64,000 nt of DNA from Klebsiella quasivariicola (lineage in GTDB: Bacteria; Pseudomonadota; Gammaproteobacteria; Enterobacterales; Enterobacteriaceae), in contig NZ_CP022823.1 of NCBI RefSeq assembly GCF_002269255.1, positions 2,542,001-2,606,000 on the forward strand, read 5' to 3'. Position numbers and translations under genes: made by a program. Of the stretch, positions 16,898 through 25,187 are shown piece after piece. Within the stretch, counting starts at the first letter, position 1. Each line of letters opens with the position of its first letter. The notes beneath the pieces are model-generated. The model made no database searches, was not told the origin of the DNA, and saw nothing but the letters and a program-made list of their open reading frames with translations.

Positions 16898-17476
16898 ATG
16901 ACCACATCTATCCCAACAGCACCTGAGTCGATCCCGGTGACCGAGGCGCTGAAGCTTATCGCCATTGATGAGCAGTATATTAGCGAGTTACACCAGCTGG
17001 TGGTGAAAAACCAGCGCTGGCTAACGCAGTCGCTTAGCTGGCCCGCCGAGGTGCGCAGTGAAGAGGAAACCCGCCGCCACGTGCAGGGTAACGTGATGCT
17101 GCATCAGCGGGACTACGCCAAAATGTTTTTGCTGTTTCTCGACCATCGTCTCGTTGGCGTCCTGGCGTTCAACCAGATCGAACCGCAGAATAAAACGGCC
17201 TATATCGGTTACTGGATCGATGAAGAGCACCAGGGGCAGGGGCTGCTTTCCCGCGCCCTGCAGGCCTTTATCCACCATTACGCCCGCAGCGGGCTGGTGC
17301 GCCGGTTTGTGATCAAATGCCGGGTGGCCAATACCCGCAGCAACCAGGTGGCATTGCGCAATGGGTTTGTCCTTGAAGGCTGTCTGAGGCAGGCTGAATA
17401 TCTGAACGGCAGCTATGACGATCAGAATATCTACGCGCGCATTATTGACCGCGATGAGGCGTTACAGCGCGCCTAA
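16898..17476 (+). CDS. rimL: Ribosomal protein L7/L12 serine N-acetyltransferase RimL
   Basis: A 192-residue GNAT enzyme that acetylates the N-terminal serine of L12 to give L7. The GNAT core shows GYWIDEEHQGQGLLSRAL (acetyl-CoA-binding Q/RxxGxG/A motif, near 107-124) and VANTRSNQVALRNGFVLEGCLR (near 143-164). It is about a dozen residues longer at the N-terminus than E. coli RimL, a Thr/Ser/Pro-rich extension; a shorter internal start has no obvious site. The 3' end overlaps ydcK by 15 bases tail to tail. Confidence 0.9.
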   Translation: MTTSIPTAPESIPVTEALKLIAIDEQYISELHQLVVKNQRWLTQSLSWPAEVRSEEETRRHVQGNVMLHQRDYAKMFLLFLDHRLVGVLAFNQIEPQNKTAYIGYWIDEEHQGQGLLSRALQAFIHHYARSGLVRRFVIKCRVANTRSNQVALRNGFVLEGCLRQAEYLNGSYDDQNIYARIIDRDEALQRA

Positions 17477-18442
17477 CAGCGGTGTTCGGGTGATCTGCTC
17501 CTGCGCGACCAGCGTCTTCGGGCCGCGCAGATGAATGGCTTCGCCTTCACGTGCGACGATCTGCACATCGTCGCTTATCGTCACCTGATGCTCAACGATC
17601 ACATCGCCGACGATGATTGTCCGGCCCTGGATCAGCACCTCATCATCCAGCAGAATTGGCCCGCCGCGCAGTTGCGCCTCGCCGCCGACCATTGCCCGAT
17701 GCTTCAGCAGGCAGTTGCCCTCAATCACCGCATTCTCCGCCACCTGTGAACTGTAGCGCACCGTGGGAATGGCATCTTCTCCGCGACCGGCGATCAGACG
17801 GGCATGGCCGTATATCCGGGCGTTATCGCAGACCCAGACGTCGTTTTCTTCATTCCCCTCAAGTCTTGCCTGGTCGAACACCTCTGCCCGATGTTCGACA
17901 AAGGCGTGCTCAACGAAGGCGTCTCCATAGATTTGAGCCTGATGAAGAATACGTGAGGCACTGACGGTGGCTCGCTGATAAATCTGCAGTATTTTGTCGC
18001 GATCGGCGGTGAGTCCGCGGGCGGCAATCACCTGGCAGTGGGGCAGGAGCCGCGCCTCGTCGGCGAGGCGACAATAACCGCGCACCTGACTATGATAAAC
18101 CGTGACGTTGTCACTTATATCTGCCTCGTGGCTGATGTGCGAGGCCTCGATACAGGCCTGTCCCCGGATGGTGGCCCCATGACTGACCACGCAGGGGCCG
18201 GTGAGCCGGGCATCGTCGCGGATACTTGCCCCGGCGAAAACCACGCTGTTGGCATCGTAGATCCAGCACAGACCCTGTTGGCTGAGAGCGCTTTCCGTAT
18301 CCACCCAGCCGCCTTCACTGCCTGCTTTCACGTCAGCGAAATCAATTAGCGCCACGATCTGGCGCAGGGTGACGCTTTGTTTGCCATGCTCTTCCTGATA
18401 ACAATACTGCCGGGTCTGTTCGCTGAGACGGTATTTACGCAT
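17462..18442 (-). CDS. ydcK: YdcK family protein, left-handed beta-helix repeats
   Basis: A 326-residue protein of unknown function, same length as E. coli YdcK. After a ~75-residue head, most of the chain is made of imperfect hexapeptide-like repeats (for example ARIYGHARLIAG, AVIEGNCLLKHRAMVGGEAQL), which predict a left-handed beta-helix like that of many acyltransferases. No acyltransferase active-site motif is clear. The 3' end overlaps rimL. Confidence 0.88.
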   Translation of the reverse strand: MRKYRLSEQTRQYCYQEEHGKQSVTLRQIVALIDFADVKAGSEGGWVDTESALSQQGLCWIYDANSVVFAGASIRDDARLTGPCVVSHGATIRGQACIEASHISHEADISDNVTVYHSQVRGYCRLADEARLLPHCQVIAARGLTADRDKILQIYQRATVSASRILHQAQIYGDAFVEHAFVEHRAEVFDQARLEGNEENDVWVCDNARIYGHARLIAGRGEDAIPTVRYSSQVAENAVIEGNCLLKHRAMVGGEAQLRGGPILLDDEVLIQGRTIIVGDVIVEHQVTISDDVQIVAREGEAIHLRGPKTLVAQEQITRTPLLGAL

Positions 18443-18553
18443 GGCCGATCCTCATTACTTTTGGTTAACATAAACATAGCAAAGATCGCCGTAGCGTGCG
18501 GGATAAGGTTCCTTTAAAATGCAACTTCAAATTAAATTGATATCATCAACAAA

Positions 18554-19558
18554 ATGAAGAATAAGCAAAGGCCCAGGCAGGTGCTGAACCTGCCGGCAGG
18601 CTATTTTGGCATGGTGCTCGGCACCATCGGCATGGGCTTCGCCTGGCGCTATGCCAGCACCCTCTGGCCGGTCAGCCGCAGCATCGGCGAAAGTCTGGTG
18701 ACGCTGGCGATAGCGATGTGGGCGCTGCTCAGCATCGCGTTTCTCTGCCGGGCGATTCGCTTTCCGGCGAGCGTGCTGGAGGAGATGCGTCATCCGGTCA
18801 GCAGCAGCTTTGTCAGCCTGTTTCCGGCCACCACGCTGCTGGTGGCGATCGGGCTGGTGCCGTGGTGCCGGCCGCTGGCGCTGGGGCTGTTTGTGCCGGG
18901 CGTGGCGCTGCAGCTTACCTATGCCGCCTGGCAAAGCGCCGGACTGTGGCGGGGGACGCATCCTCACGAGGCCACTACGCCGGGGTTGTATCTGCCGACG
19001 GTAGCCAACAATTTCATCAGCGCGATGGCCTGTGGTGCGCTGGGGTTTACCGATGCCGGACTGGTGTTCCTCGGCGCCGGGGTCTTCTCCTGGCTGAGCC
19101 TCGAGCCGGCAATCCTCCAGCGTCTGCGCAGCGCGGGTGAACTGCCCCCGCCGTTACGCACCTCGTTGGGGATCCAGCTGGCGCCTGCGCTGGTGGCCTG
19201 CAGCGCCTGGCTTAGCGTCAACGGCGGCGAGGCCGATACCTTCGCTAAGCTGCTGTTTGGTTACGGTCTGCTGCAGCTGCTGTTCATGCTGCGCCTGATG
19301 CCCTGGTACCTTCGCCAGCCGTTCAATGCTTCCTTCTGGAGCTTCTCGTTCGGTATTTCCGCCCTGGCCACCACCGGCCTGCATCTTGGCCGCGCAAAGG
19401 CGGACGGCTTTTTTCATTATCTGGCGATGCCGCTGTTTATTTTTAGCAATCTGGTTGTCGGCCTGCTGTTGTTACGCACAGTGTTGCTGTTGGTCAGCGG
19501 GAAACTGTTGGTAAAGGTCGACCAGGAAACACTCCTGAATAAGAAGGAAGGATCATGA
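18554..19558 (+). CDS. tehA: TehA, SLAC1-type anion channel / tellurite-resistance protein
   Basis: A 334-residue inner-membrane protein with about ten hydrophobic helices. The start region LNLPAGYFGMVLGTIGMGFAWRY is diagnostic, as is the central VANNFISAMACGALGFTDAGLVFLGAG segment. Structural work on a Haemophilus TehA showed the fold of the SLAC1 plant anion channel. Overexpression with tehB gives tellurite resistance in E. coli. It overlaps tehB by four bases (ATGA), so the two are translated together. The ATG lacks a strong ribosome binding site. Confidence 0.94.
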   Translation: MKNKQRPRQVLNLPAGYFGMVLGTIGMGFAWRYASTLWPVSRSIGESLVTLAIAMWALLSIAFLCRAIRFPASVLEEMRHPVSSSFVSLFPATTLLVAIGLVPWCRPLALGLFVPGVALQLTYAAWQSAGLWRGTHPHEATTPGLYLPTVANNFISAMACGALGFTDAGLVFLGAGVFSWLSLEPAILQRLRSAGELPPPLRTSLGIQLAPALVACSAWLSVNGGEADTFAKLLFGYGLLQLLFMLRLMPWYLRQPFNASFWSFSFGISALATTGLHLGRAKADGFFHYLAMPLFIFSNLVVGLLLLRTVLLLVSGKLLVKVDQETLLNKKEGS

Positions 19559-20151
19559 CAATACGTGACGCGGATTATTTTACTGAAAAATATAGCCTGA
19601 CCCGCACCCATTCCGAGGTACTGCACGCCGCGACGGTGGTGCCGCCGGGGCGGGCGCTGGATCTGGGCTGCGGCAACGGTCGCAATAGCCTTTATCTGGC
19701 GGCGAACGGCTTCACAGTGACAGCCTGGGATAAAAATCCGATGAGCATCAATAATCTGGAGAGCATTCGCGCCGCCGAGGGGCTGGAAAATCTGCATACG
19801 GCGGTGAAAGACCTCAACAGTCTGAGCTTTGACGGCGAGTATGACCTGATCCTCTCCACCGTGGTGATGATGTTCCTGGAGCCTGCTACCATCCCGGGAC
19901 TGATCGCCAATATGCAACGCTGCACCGCCGCCGGCGGTTATAACCTGATTGTGGCGGCGATGGACACCGAAGACTATCCCTGCACCGTCGGCTTCCCGTT
20001 TGCTTTTAAACCTAACGAGCTGCGCGACTACTACCGTGGTTGGGAGCGGGTGAAATACAATGAAGACGTCGGAGAACTGCATCGGACCGACGCCAGCGGC
20101 AACCGTATTAAACTGCGCTTCGCTACGCTCCTGGCGCGCAAACCAGCCTAA
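19555..20151 (+). CDS. tehB: Tellurite methyltransferase TehB
   Basis: A 198-residue SAM-dependent methyltransferase that detoxifies tellurite. Motif I is ALDLGCGNGRNSLYLAANG (near residues 34-52), with the acidic end of strand 2 at TAWDKNP and motif post-II at YDLILSTVVMMFLEP. Length matches E. coli TehB. Coupled to tehA by a four-base overlap. Confidence 0.95.
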   Translation: MTIRDADYFTEKYSLTRTHSEVLHAATVVPPGRALDLGCGNGRNSLYLAANGFTVTAWDKNPMSINNLESIRAAEGLENLHTAVKDLNSLSFDGEYDLILSTVVMMFLEPATIPGLIANMQRCTAAGGYNLIVAAMDTEDYPCTVGFPFAFKPNELRDYYRGWERVKYNEDVGELHRTDASGNRIKLRFATLLARKPA

Positions 20152-20162
20152 TCAATCTTGTC

Positions 20163-20192
20163 GGCGCAGGAAATACATGCGGTGCCTGCGCC
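20163..20192 (+). terminator. Hairpin after tehB
   Basis: GGCGCAGG/CCTGCGCC, an 8-bp perfect stem with a 14-base loop, lies 12 bases after the tehB stop and is followed by a weak T-rich stretch (GCTTATTT). Confidence 0.5.
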
Positions 20193-20417
20193 GCTTATTT
20201 CGCCATAAAACACGACTCCGCTGAGTAAAAAATCAGCCAGTAAAGAGCGATATAATGCAGGTCGTTTCTTTTTTTAAGTGATTATTTAATAACGTAATGT
20301 TCAGACCATCAATATTTATAAATCTTGCTTGACGAAGCCCTTTTTTTGTCACAAAACTAGTAGGTCCTATTTGCTATAACGTCTGCCGAAAAAAACTGCA
20401 TTTACAGGGATCTCTCT

Positions 20418-21086
20418 ATGCGTACTCGCGTTTTACTGAAAGTCGCCGCTCTGGCGGGGATGTTAGCGTTGACTGGCTGTGCGTCGAAACTGGCGCAACC
20501 GAATCAATATTCGGGCTTCTTAAAAGATTATTCCAACCTGAAAGAAACCACTACCGCTTCCGGCAAGTCGGAGCTGCGTTGGATCGATCCAAATTACAAT
20601 CCGGCTAACTACGACAACGTTGTTTACCATCCGGTGACCTACTATCCGGTACCGAAGCCGACCACCCAGGTAGGGGAGAAGGCGCTGCAGGATATTCTTA
20701 ATTACACCAACAAAGAGCTGAAACAGGCTATTTCCGAGCGTAAACCGCTGGCCACCACGGCTGGCAAGCGCAGCCTCATTTTCCGCGGGGCGATCACCGG
20801 GGTGGACTCCAGCAAAGAAGGGCTGCAGTTCTATGAAGTGATCCCGGTGGCTATGATCGTTGCTGGTACTCAGGCTGCGACCGGCCATCGTACCATGGAC
20901 ACCGACCTCTATTTTGAAGCCGAACTGATCGACGCCAGCACTAACAAGCCGGTGATCAAGGTTGTTCGTAAAGGGGAAGGAAAGACCCTGGCCAATGAAA
21001 ACACGCCGCTGACCGTCGAAACCATGAAGCAGGTTATCGATGATATGGCGGTCGACGCCGTGAAATTCGACCCTTCTCAGCATTAA
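20418..21086 (+). CDS. ydcL: Lipoprotein YdcL (DUF3313)
   Basis: A 222-residue lipoprotein. The signal peptide ends in the lipobox LALTGC with the lipidated Cys at position 21; the next residues (ASKL) do not favour inner-membrane retention, so it is probably an outer-membrane lipoprotein. The mature domain is DUF3313, function unknown, and the length equals E. coli YdcL. It has its own promoter region and a strong terminator. The upstream 266 bases contain AT-rich sequence but no further gene. Confidence 0.92.
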   Translation: MRTRVLLKVAALAGMLALTGCASKLAQPNQYSGFLKDYSNLKETTTASGKSELRWIDPNYNPANYDNVVYHPVTYYPVPKPTTQVGEKALQDILNYTNKELKQAISERKPLATTAGKRSLIFRGAITGVDSSKEGLQFYEVIPVAMIVAGTQAATGHRTMDTDLYFEAELIDASTNKPVIKVVRKGEGKTLANENTPLTVETMKQVIDDMAVDAVKFDPSQH

Positions 21087-21092
21087 TGATCA

Positions 21093-21123
21093 CAGCGCCG
21101 TCTGATGACGGCGCTGTTCTTCT
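21093..21123 (+). terminator. Rho-independent terminator after ydcL
   Basis: CAGCGCCGTC-TGAT-GACGGCGCTG, a 10-bp stem, is followed by TTCTTCT six bases after the ydcL stop. Confidence 0.8.
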
Positions 21124-21133
21124 GCCCGCCGCT

Positions 21134-22030
21134 TCAGGCCAGCTTCCGTCGTAGCAATAGCTGTTCCGGTCTGGCAAACATCACCAGGTTACCCAGCAGG
21201 ATCAGCGCCAGTCCGATCACGGCATTGCTGTGCCAGACGTATCCCTCGTAGACAGTGGAAATAGACAGTGCGACCAGTGGAAACAGCAGCGTGCTATAGG
21301 CGGCTTTACTGGCGCCAATGCGCCCCACCAGAGTGAAATAGGCCCCGAAGGCGATCACCGAGCCGAACAGCGCCAGATAAAGCAGGGCGCCAAGGTAGCT
21401 GACGGTCCATTGCGGCATAAAGTTATCGCCGCGCAGCAGAGCGATCGCCCCCATCACCAGCGTGCCGTACAGCATTGCCCAGCTGTTGGTGGTCAGGGTT
21501 TCCAGGCCGCGGCGCTGGTGGCGAATACTGAACATATTGCCCAGCGAAAAGCCGTAGGTGCCCAGCGCGCTCAGGCCGATCCCCCACAGCAGCGAGGCGT
21601 TCAGCCCGTTAGCCAGCAGGTCATCCCAGAAAAGGGTGACGATACCGGCCAGACCCAGCGCGGCGGCGGCCCAGAAGCGCCCCGGCGGCTGCTGGCGGAA
21701 AAAGAGAAAGCTGTTGATGGCGTTAAACAACACCGCCATCGAAAAGATCACCGATTCCAGCCCGGTGTTAATCCAGGCGGCGGCGGTATAAAAGCACCAG
21801 AAATTAAAGCAGAAGACGCAGCAGCCCTGCAGCAGGCAGCAGAGATGGTCTTTGGCGCGCAGCGGCCGCAGGCGTCGTGTGACGAGCAGAATCGTCAGCA
21901 TTGTCACGCTGGCAACAGCGAAACGCCAGAAAATCGATACCGGCGCAGCCACCGGTCCCTGCTGTAAAAAAATCGCAATCCACGTTGTACCCCAGATGAC
22001 GACAACGAGTGCATAGAGTAATGCGTTCAC
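21134..22030 (-). CDS. EamA/DMT-superfamily exporter
   Basis: About 298 residues with ten hydrophobic helices in two EamA repeats (the first starting ALLYALVVVIWGTTWIAIFLQQG, the second around LLWGIGLSALGTYGFSLGNMF). I place the start at a GTG at 22030 because AAGGAGA lies eight bases upstream; the in-frame ATG at 22081 has none and adds a charged, non-hydrophobic tail. The substrate is unknown; family members export amino acids or metabolites. It is divergent from an AraC regulator, which is a likely controller. Confidence 0.85.
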   Translation of the reverse strand: MNALLYALVVVIWGTTWIAIFLQQGPVAAPVSIFWRFAVASVTMLTILLVTRRLRPLRAKDHLCCLLQGCCVFCFNFWCFYTAAAWINTGLESVIFSMAVLFNAINSFLFFRQQPPGRFWAAAALGLAGIVTLFWDDLLANGLNASLLWGIGLSALGTYGFSLGNMFSIRHQRRGLETLTTNSWAMLYGTLVMGAIALLRGDNFMPQWTVSYLGALLYLALFGSVIAFGAYFTLVGRIGASKAAYSTLLFPLVALSISTVYEGYVWHSNAVIGLALILLGNLVMFARPEQLLLRRKLA

Positions 22031-22203
22031 CCTGGTTCTCCTTAGCCTTGTTGAAGGAAGCAGTATGCTGCCTGTCGCCATCCGCGGCTTTCACCAGTTT
22101 GTTGTCGGCTTGCAAATTCTTGCGCTTATTTGTCATAAAGGTATGCGGAAGACTGGAAACCGCGCCACAGTCTCCCTAGACTAGGTTTTTTACAGATAAA
22201 TGC

Positions 22204-23082
22204 GTGAAGGCGATGAGTTACGGGACGTTTGAAACATTACGGCGACAGAACGCGGTGCTGAAGGGAACCGTGGAGCTGAATTCCGGTATTCAACTGGCCG
22301 CCTGGTATAACCATTGTGATACCATAACGGTCCGCAGCGATCATCATACGTTGAGTCTGTACGTGGCCGATGGCTACGAAAGCTATCAAAAAACCCCGCA
22401 CGGCTGGAAAAATGGCGGCGGCCCGGACCGTTTTTGTCTGATGCCGAAAGGCGATGAGAGCGTCTGGGATATCCGCGGCGATCTGTCGTTTGTGCATCTC
22501 TACTGTACCGATGAGCACCTGCGTCGCGTCGGCGAGGAAGTGTGGGACCGCAGCCCGGCGACCTTCACCCTGCAGGAAAAGACCTTCGCCAGCGATGATA
22601 AAATCACCGCGGTATATCGTCAGTTTTTGCTGGCTAACGACTGGCGTCAGCCGGCGAACCAGCTGATCCTCAGCGCCGCCAGCAGCTTACTGCTTACCCA
22701 TTTGATTCAGCGCTATTCCACCGTACAGTGGCGTCTGCCGTCGGTCACCGGGGGGCTGGCGCCGGGCGTAAAGCGTCACGTGCTGGCCTGGATCGACGCC
22801 CATCTCGATCAGCCGTTGACCCTGGCCGACCTGGCGCAGCAGGCGGGACTGAGTGAGTTTCATTTTGCGCGAATGTTCCGTCAGTCGCTGAATATGGCCC
22901 CGCATCAGTACGTGATGCAGCAGCGAATGGCGAAGGCGCAACACCTGATCTGCCATAGCACGCTGCCGTTAACCGAGATTGCGTTCGCGTGCGGGTTCAG
23001 CTCCGCCAGCCATTTCAGCCACCGGGTCAAAGCCGCCACCGGCCTGACGCCCTCCCAGCTACGAGCGGCGCAGCGCGGATAA
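22204..23082 (+). CDS. AraC-family transcriptional regulator
   Basis: A 292-residue regulator with an N-terminal effector domain (residues 1-180) and two C-terminal helix-turn-helix motifs: LTLADLAQQAGLSEFHFARMF and LTEIAFACGFSSASHFSHRVKAATG. The start could be the GTG at 22204 or the ATG at 22213; neither has a strong ribosome binding site. It faces away from the EamA exporter across about 170 bases, so it probably controls that gene. Its last 24 bases overlap the end of benE on the other strand. Confidence 0.87.
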   Translation: MKAMSYGTFETLRRQNAVLKGTVELNSGIQLAAWYNHCDTITVRSDHHTLSLYVADGYESYQKTPHGWKNGGGPDRFCLMPKGDESVWDIRGDLSFVHLYCTDEHLRRVGEEVWDRSPATFTLQEKTFASDDKITAVYRQFLLANDWRQPANQLILSAASSLLLTHLIQRYSTVQWRLPSVTGGLAPGVKRHVLAWIDAHLDQPLTLADLAQQAGLSEFHFARMFRQSLNMAPHQYVMQQRMAKAQHLICHSTLPLTEIAFACGFSSASHFSHRVKAATGLTPSQLRAAQRG

Positions 23083-24225
23083 CACGCCGTAGCTCACCCC
23101 TCCCAGCACCACGCCCCAGAAGGCCGAGCCAATTCCCGCCAGCGACACGCCGCTGGCGGTTACCAGAAAGGTCAGCACCGCCGCGTCGCGTTCACTGGCC
23201 TGATGCACCGCCTGAAACAGGCTGCCGCCGATGGTGCCGAGCAGCGCCAGTCCCGCCAGCATCTGGATCCACGCCGTCGGCAGGGCTGACATCAGGGCAG
23301 TGATCGACCCGCCGAAAAGCCCGGCCAGCAGATAAAAAACGCCCGCCGCCATTGCCGCCAGCCAGCGCTGGTTTGGATCCGGGTGCGCTTCCGGGCTCTG
23401 GCAAATGGCGGCAGTGATGGCCGCGATACAGATGGAATAGACCCCGAAAGGGGCCAGCAATAATGCCAGCCCGCCGCAGGCGACGATCAGCGTCGACACC
23501 GGCACGGTGTAGCCCGCTGCCTGCAGGGTGGCGAACCCGGGAGCGTTCTGTGAGGCCATGGTGACGAGGAAAAACGGTAGGCCGACGCTGAGCAGCAGCG
23601 ATGGCGTAAACTGCGGGGCGATCCATTCCGGTGCCACCCACGTCAGCGGCACGGCGGCGCTGGCGACGTCCCCGGATGCCGCCGCGATCAGCGCCCCGAC
23701 GACCAGCGCGGCCACCACCGCGAAGCGGGGCCATAGTGCTTTACAGAGAAGCCAGGCGGCGAGCATGCCGCCGCACAGCAGCAGATGATCCTGCAAGCCG
23801 GCGAAGGCCTGCAAACCAAACCGCAGCAGAATGCCGGCCAGCATCGCCGCGGCAAGCGAATGGGGAATGACCTTCATCAGCCGGGCAAACAGGCCAGTCA
23901 CGCCGCAGAGGACGATCAGCGCGTTAGCGAAGATAAACACCCCGACGGCTTCAGCAAGGGTAACGCCCTGCAGGCCGCTGACCAGCAGCGCTGCGCCCGG
24001 CGTTGACCAGGCGGTGAGCACCGGAACTTTACGCCAGCCGGTCAGGACGAGGGTGCTGATCCCCATGGCGAGACCCAGCGCCGTCATCCAGCTGGCGATT
24101 TGTCCGGGCGTAGCGCCGGCCGCGGCGGCGGCCTGCCAGATGATGGCAGCGGAGCTGGCGTAACCCACCAGCACGGCGACGAAGCCGGCAAACAGGGTAG
24201 GAAGCGGAACAGTAAAGGGGCGCAT
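23059..24225 (-). CDS. benE: Benzoate/H+ symporter family protein BenE (YdcO)
   Basis: A 388-residue inner-membrane transporter with about 12 hydrophobic segments. The start at 24225 (MRPFTVPLPTLFAGFVAVLVGYASSA) matches the family; the upstream in-frame extension is hydrophilic and crosses the promoter. Family motifs include PFGVYSICIAAITAAICQSPEAHPDP (near 275-300). The namesake imports benzoate in Acinetobacter; the E. coli orthologue YdcO is uncharacterised. It is divergent from sutR, with strong palindromes between them. Confidence 0.9.
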   Translation of the reverse strand: MRPFTVPLPTLFAGFVAVLVGYASSAAIIWQAAAAAGATPGQIASWMTALGLAMGISTLVLTGWRKVPVLTAWSTPGAALLVSGLQGVTLAEAVGVFIFANALIVLCGVTGLFARLMKVIPHSLAAAMLAGILLRFGLQAFAGLQDHLLLCGGMLAAWLLCKALWPRFAVVAALVVGALIAAASGDVASAAVPLTWVAPEWIAPQFTPSLLLSVGLPFFLVTMASQNAPGFATLQAAGYTVPVSTLIVACGGLALLLAPFGVYSICIAAITAAICQSPEAHPDPNQRWLAAMAAGVFYLLAGLFGGSITALMSALPTAWIQMLAGLALLGTIGGSLFQAVHQASERDAAVLTFLVTASGVSLAGIGSAFWGVVLGGVSYGVLSALRRS

Positions 24226-24233
24226 AGTAATCC

Positions 24234-24285
24234 CTTGTGCGTTATAACGTCCAGTTACTCTAGCATTGTGCGCTATAGCGCACAA
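24234..24285. promoter_or_regulatory. Two palindromic operator sites between benE and sutR
   Basis: Site 2 (24266-24285) is a perfect 20-bp palindrome, TTGTGCGCTATAGCGCACAA. Site 1 (24234-24253) begins with the same TTGTGCG and shares the TATA centre (TTGTGCGTTATAACG) but degrades on the right. The centres are 32 bp apart, about three helical turns. The natural candidate for binding is the adjacent XRE-family SutR, controlling benE and possibly itself. Confidence 0.65.
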
Positions 24286-24407
24286 GCAGAGAGATTCTCC
24301 GGATATCCGGCAAGTAATGATGGCCGCAACGGCCGGTGACGCCGCTAAATACCCTGAAGAATCAGGCCAATGCGGGTATACTTTGGTCAGCTTAATCAGG
24401 AGGTAGA

Positions 24408-24977
24408 ATGAATATTGCGCAACATCTGGCGGCAACGCTTAAAACCCTGCGCCAGCAGCGCGGCTGGAGTCTGTCCCGTCTGGCGGAAGAGACTGGCGTG
24501 TCGAAAGCCATGCTCGGGCAGATTGAGCGTAATGAATCGAGCCCGACGGTGGCAACGCTGTGGAAGATTGCCACCGGGCTGAACGTGCCGTTTTCGGCGT
24601 TTATCGTGCCTGACGCCAGCGCTGCGCCCGCCGCGTTTGATCCGCAGCAGCAGGCGATGGTGGTGACCCCGGTTTTTCCATGGGACCCGGAGCTGCGCTT
24701 TGACCATTTCTCAATAACGCTCGCCCCCGGGGCGCTGAGCGAATCGACGCCGCATGAAAAAGGGGTGATTGAACATGTAGTGGTGATTAGCGGCACTCTG
24801 GATCTCTGTGTACAGGGGGAGTGGCATTCACTGCAGGCAGGAGAGGGACGGCGCTTCGCCGGCGATGCGGCCCATGCGTATCGCAACCGCGACGTTCAGG
24901 TGGCGCATTTCCATTCTCTTATCCATTATCCAAAAGAAAAAACCGCGGGCGAGCCCGCGGCCAGACAAGATGACTGA
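24408..24977 (+). CDS. sutR: XRE-cupin transcriptional regulator SutR (YdcN)
   Basis: A 189-residue regulator with an N-terminal helix-turn-helix (LAATLKTLRQQRGWSLSRLAEETGVSKAMLGQIERNESSPT, residues 5-46) and a C-terminal cupin ligand domain (ESTPHEKGVIEHVVVISGTLDLCVQGEWH...). E. coli SutR controls genes of sulfur utilisation. Start follows CAGGAGG. The tail differs from a standard cupin end and is encoded over a hairpin that is a good terminator for the opposite strand. Confidence 0.92.
   Translation: MNIAQHLAATLKTLRQQRGWSLSRLAEETGVSKAMLGQIERNESSPTVATLWKIATGLNVPFSAFIVPDASAAPAAFDPQQQAMVVTPVFPWDPELRFDHFSITLAPGALSESTPHEKGVIEHVVVISGTLDLCVQGEWHSLQAGEGRRFAGDAAHAYRNRDVQVAHFHSLIHYPKEKTAGEPAARQDD
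24933..24960 (-). terminator. Minus-strand terminator inside the sutR 3' end
   Basis: Read on the minus strand, CCGCGGGC-TC-GCCCGCGG is followed by TTTTTTCTTTT, a canonical intrinsic terminator. It lies in the last codons of sutR and faces against it, so it would stop antisense transcription arriving from the rlhA side. Confidence 0.7.
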
Positions 24978-25047
24978 TGATAACCACTCACAACGTGACG
25001 AGGAAAATCCGGAATACGTGACCACCGTACTCCGCGGCGTGAATTGA
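24970..25047 (+). CDS. Possible 25-residue leader or small protein
   Basis: ATG at 24970 overlaps the sutR stop in another frame and encodes MTDDNHSQRDEENPEYVTTV plus five residues, a strongly acidic and polar peptide. The ribosome binding site is weak. It may be a chance ORF. Confidence 0.2.
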   Translation: MTDDNHSQRDEENPEYVTTVLRGVN

Positions 25048-25187
25048 GGGAAATATCTTTTCCTTCAATACTTTGCTGAAAAGTGAAAATTCGTTGTTTC
25101 ACCAGGGCGGAAAAGGTTTTCGTCCGCGCCCGGTTCTGACTACAATAGCCGCCATTTCGACCCCTTATACTGGATAACAACACGCGT

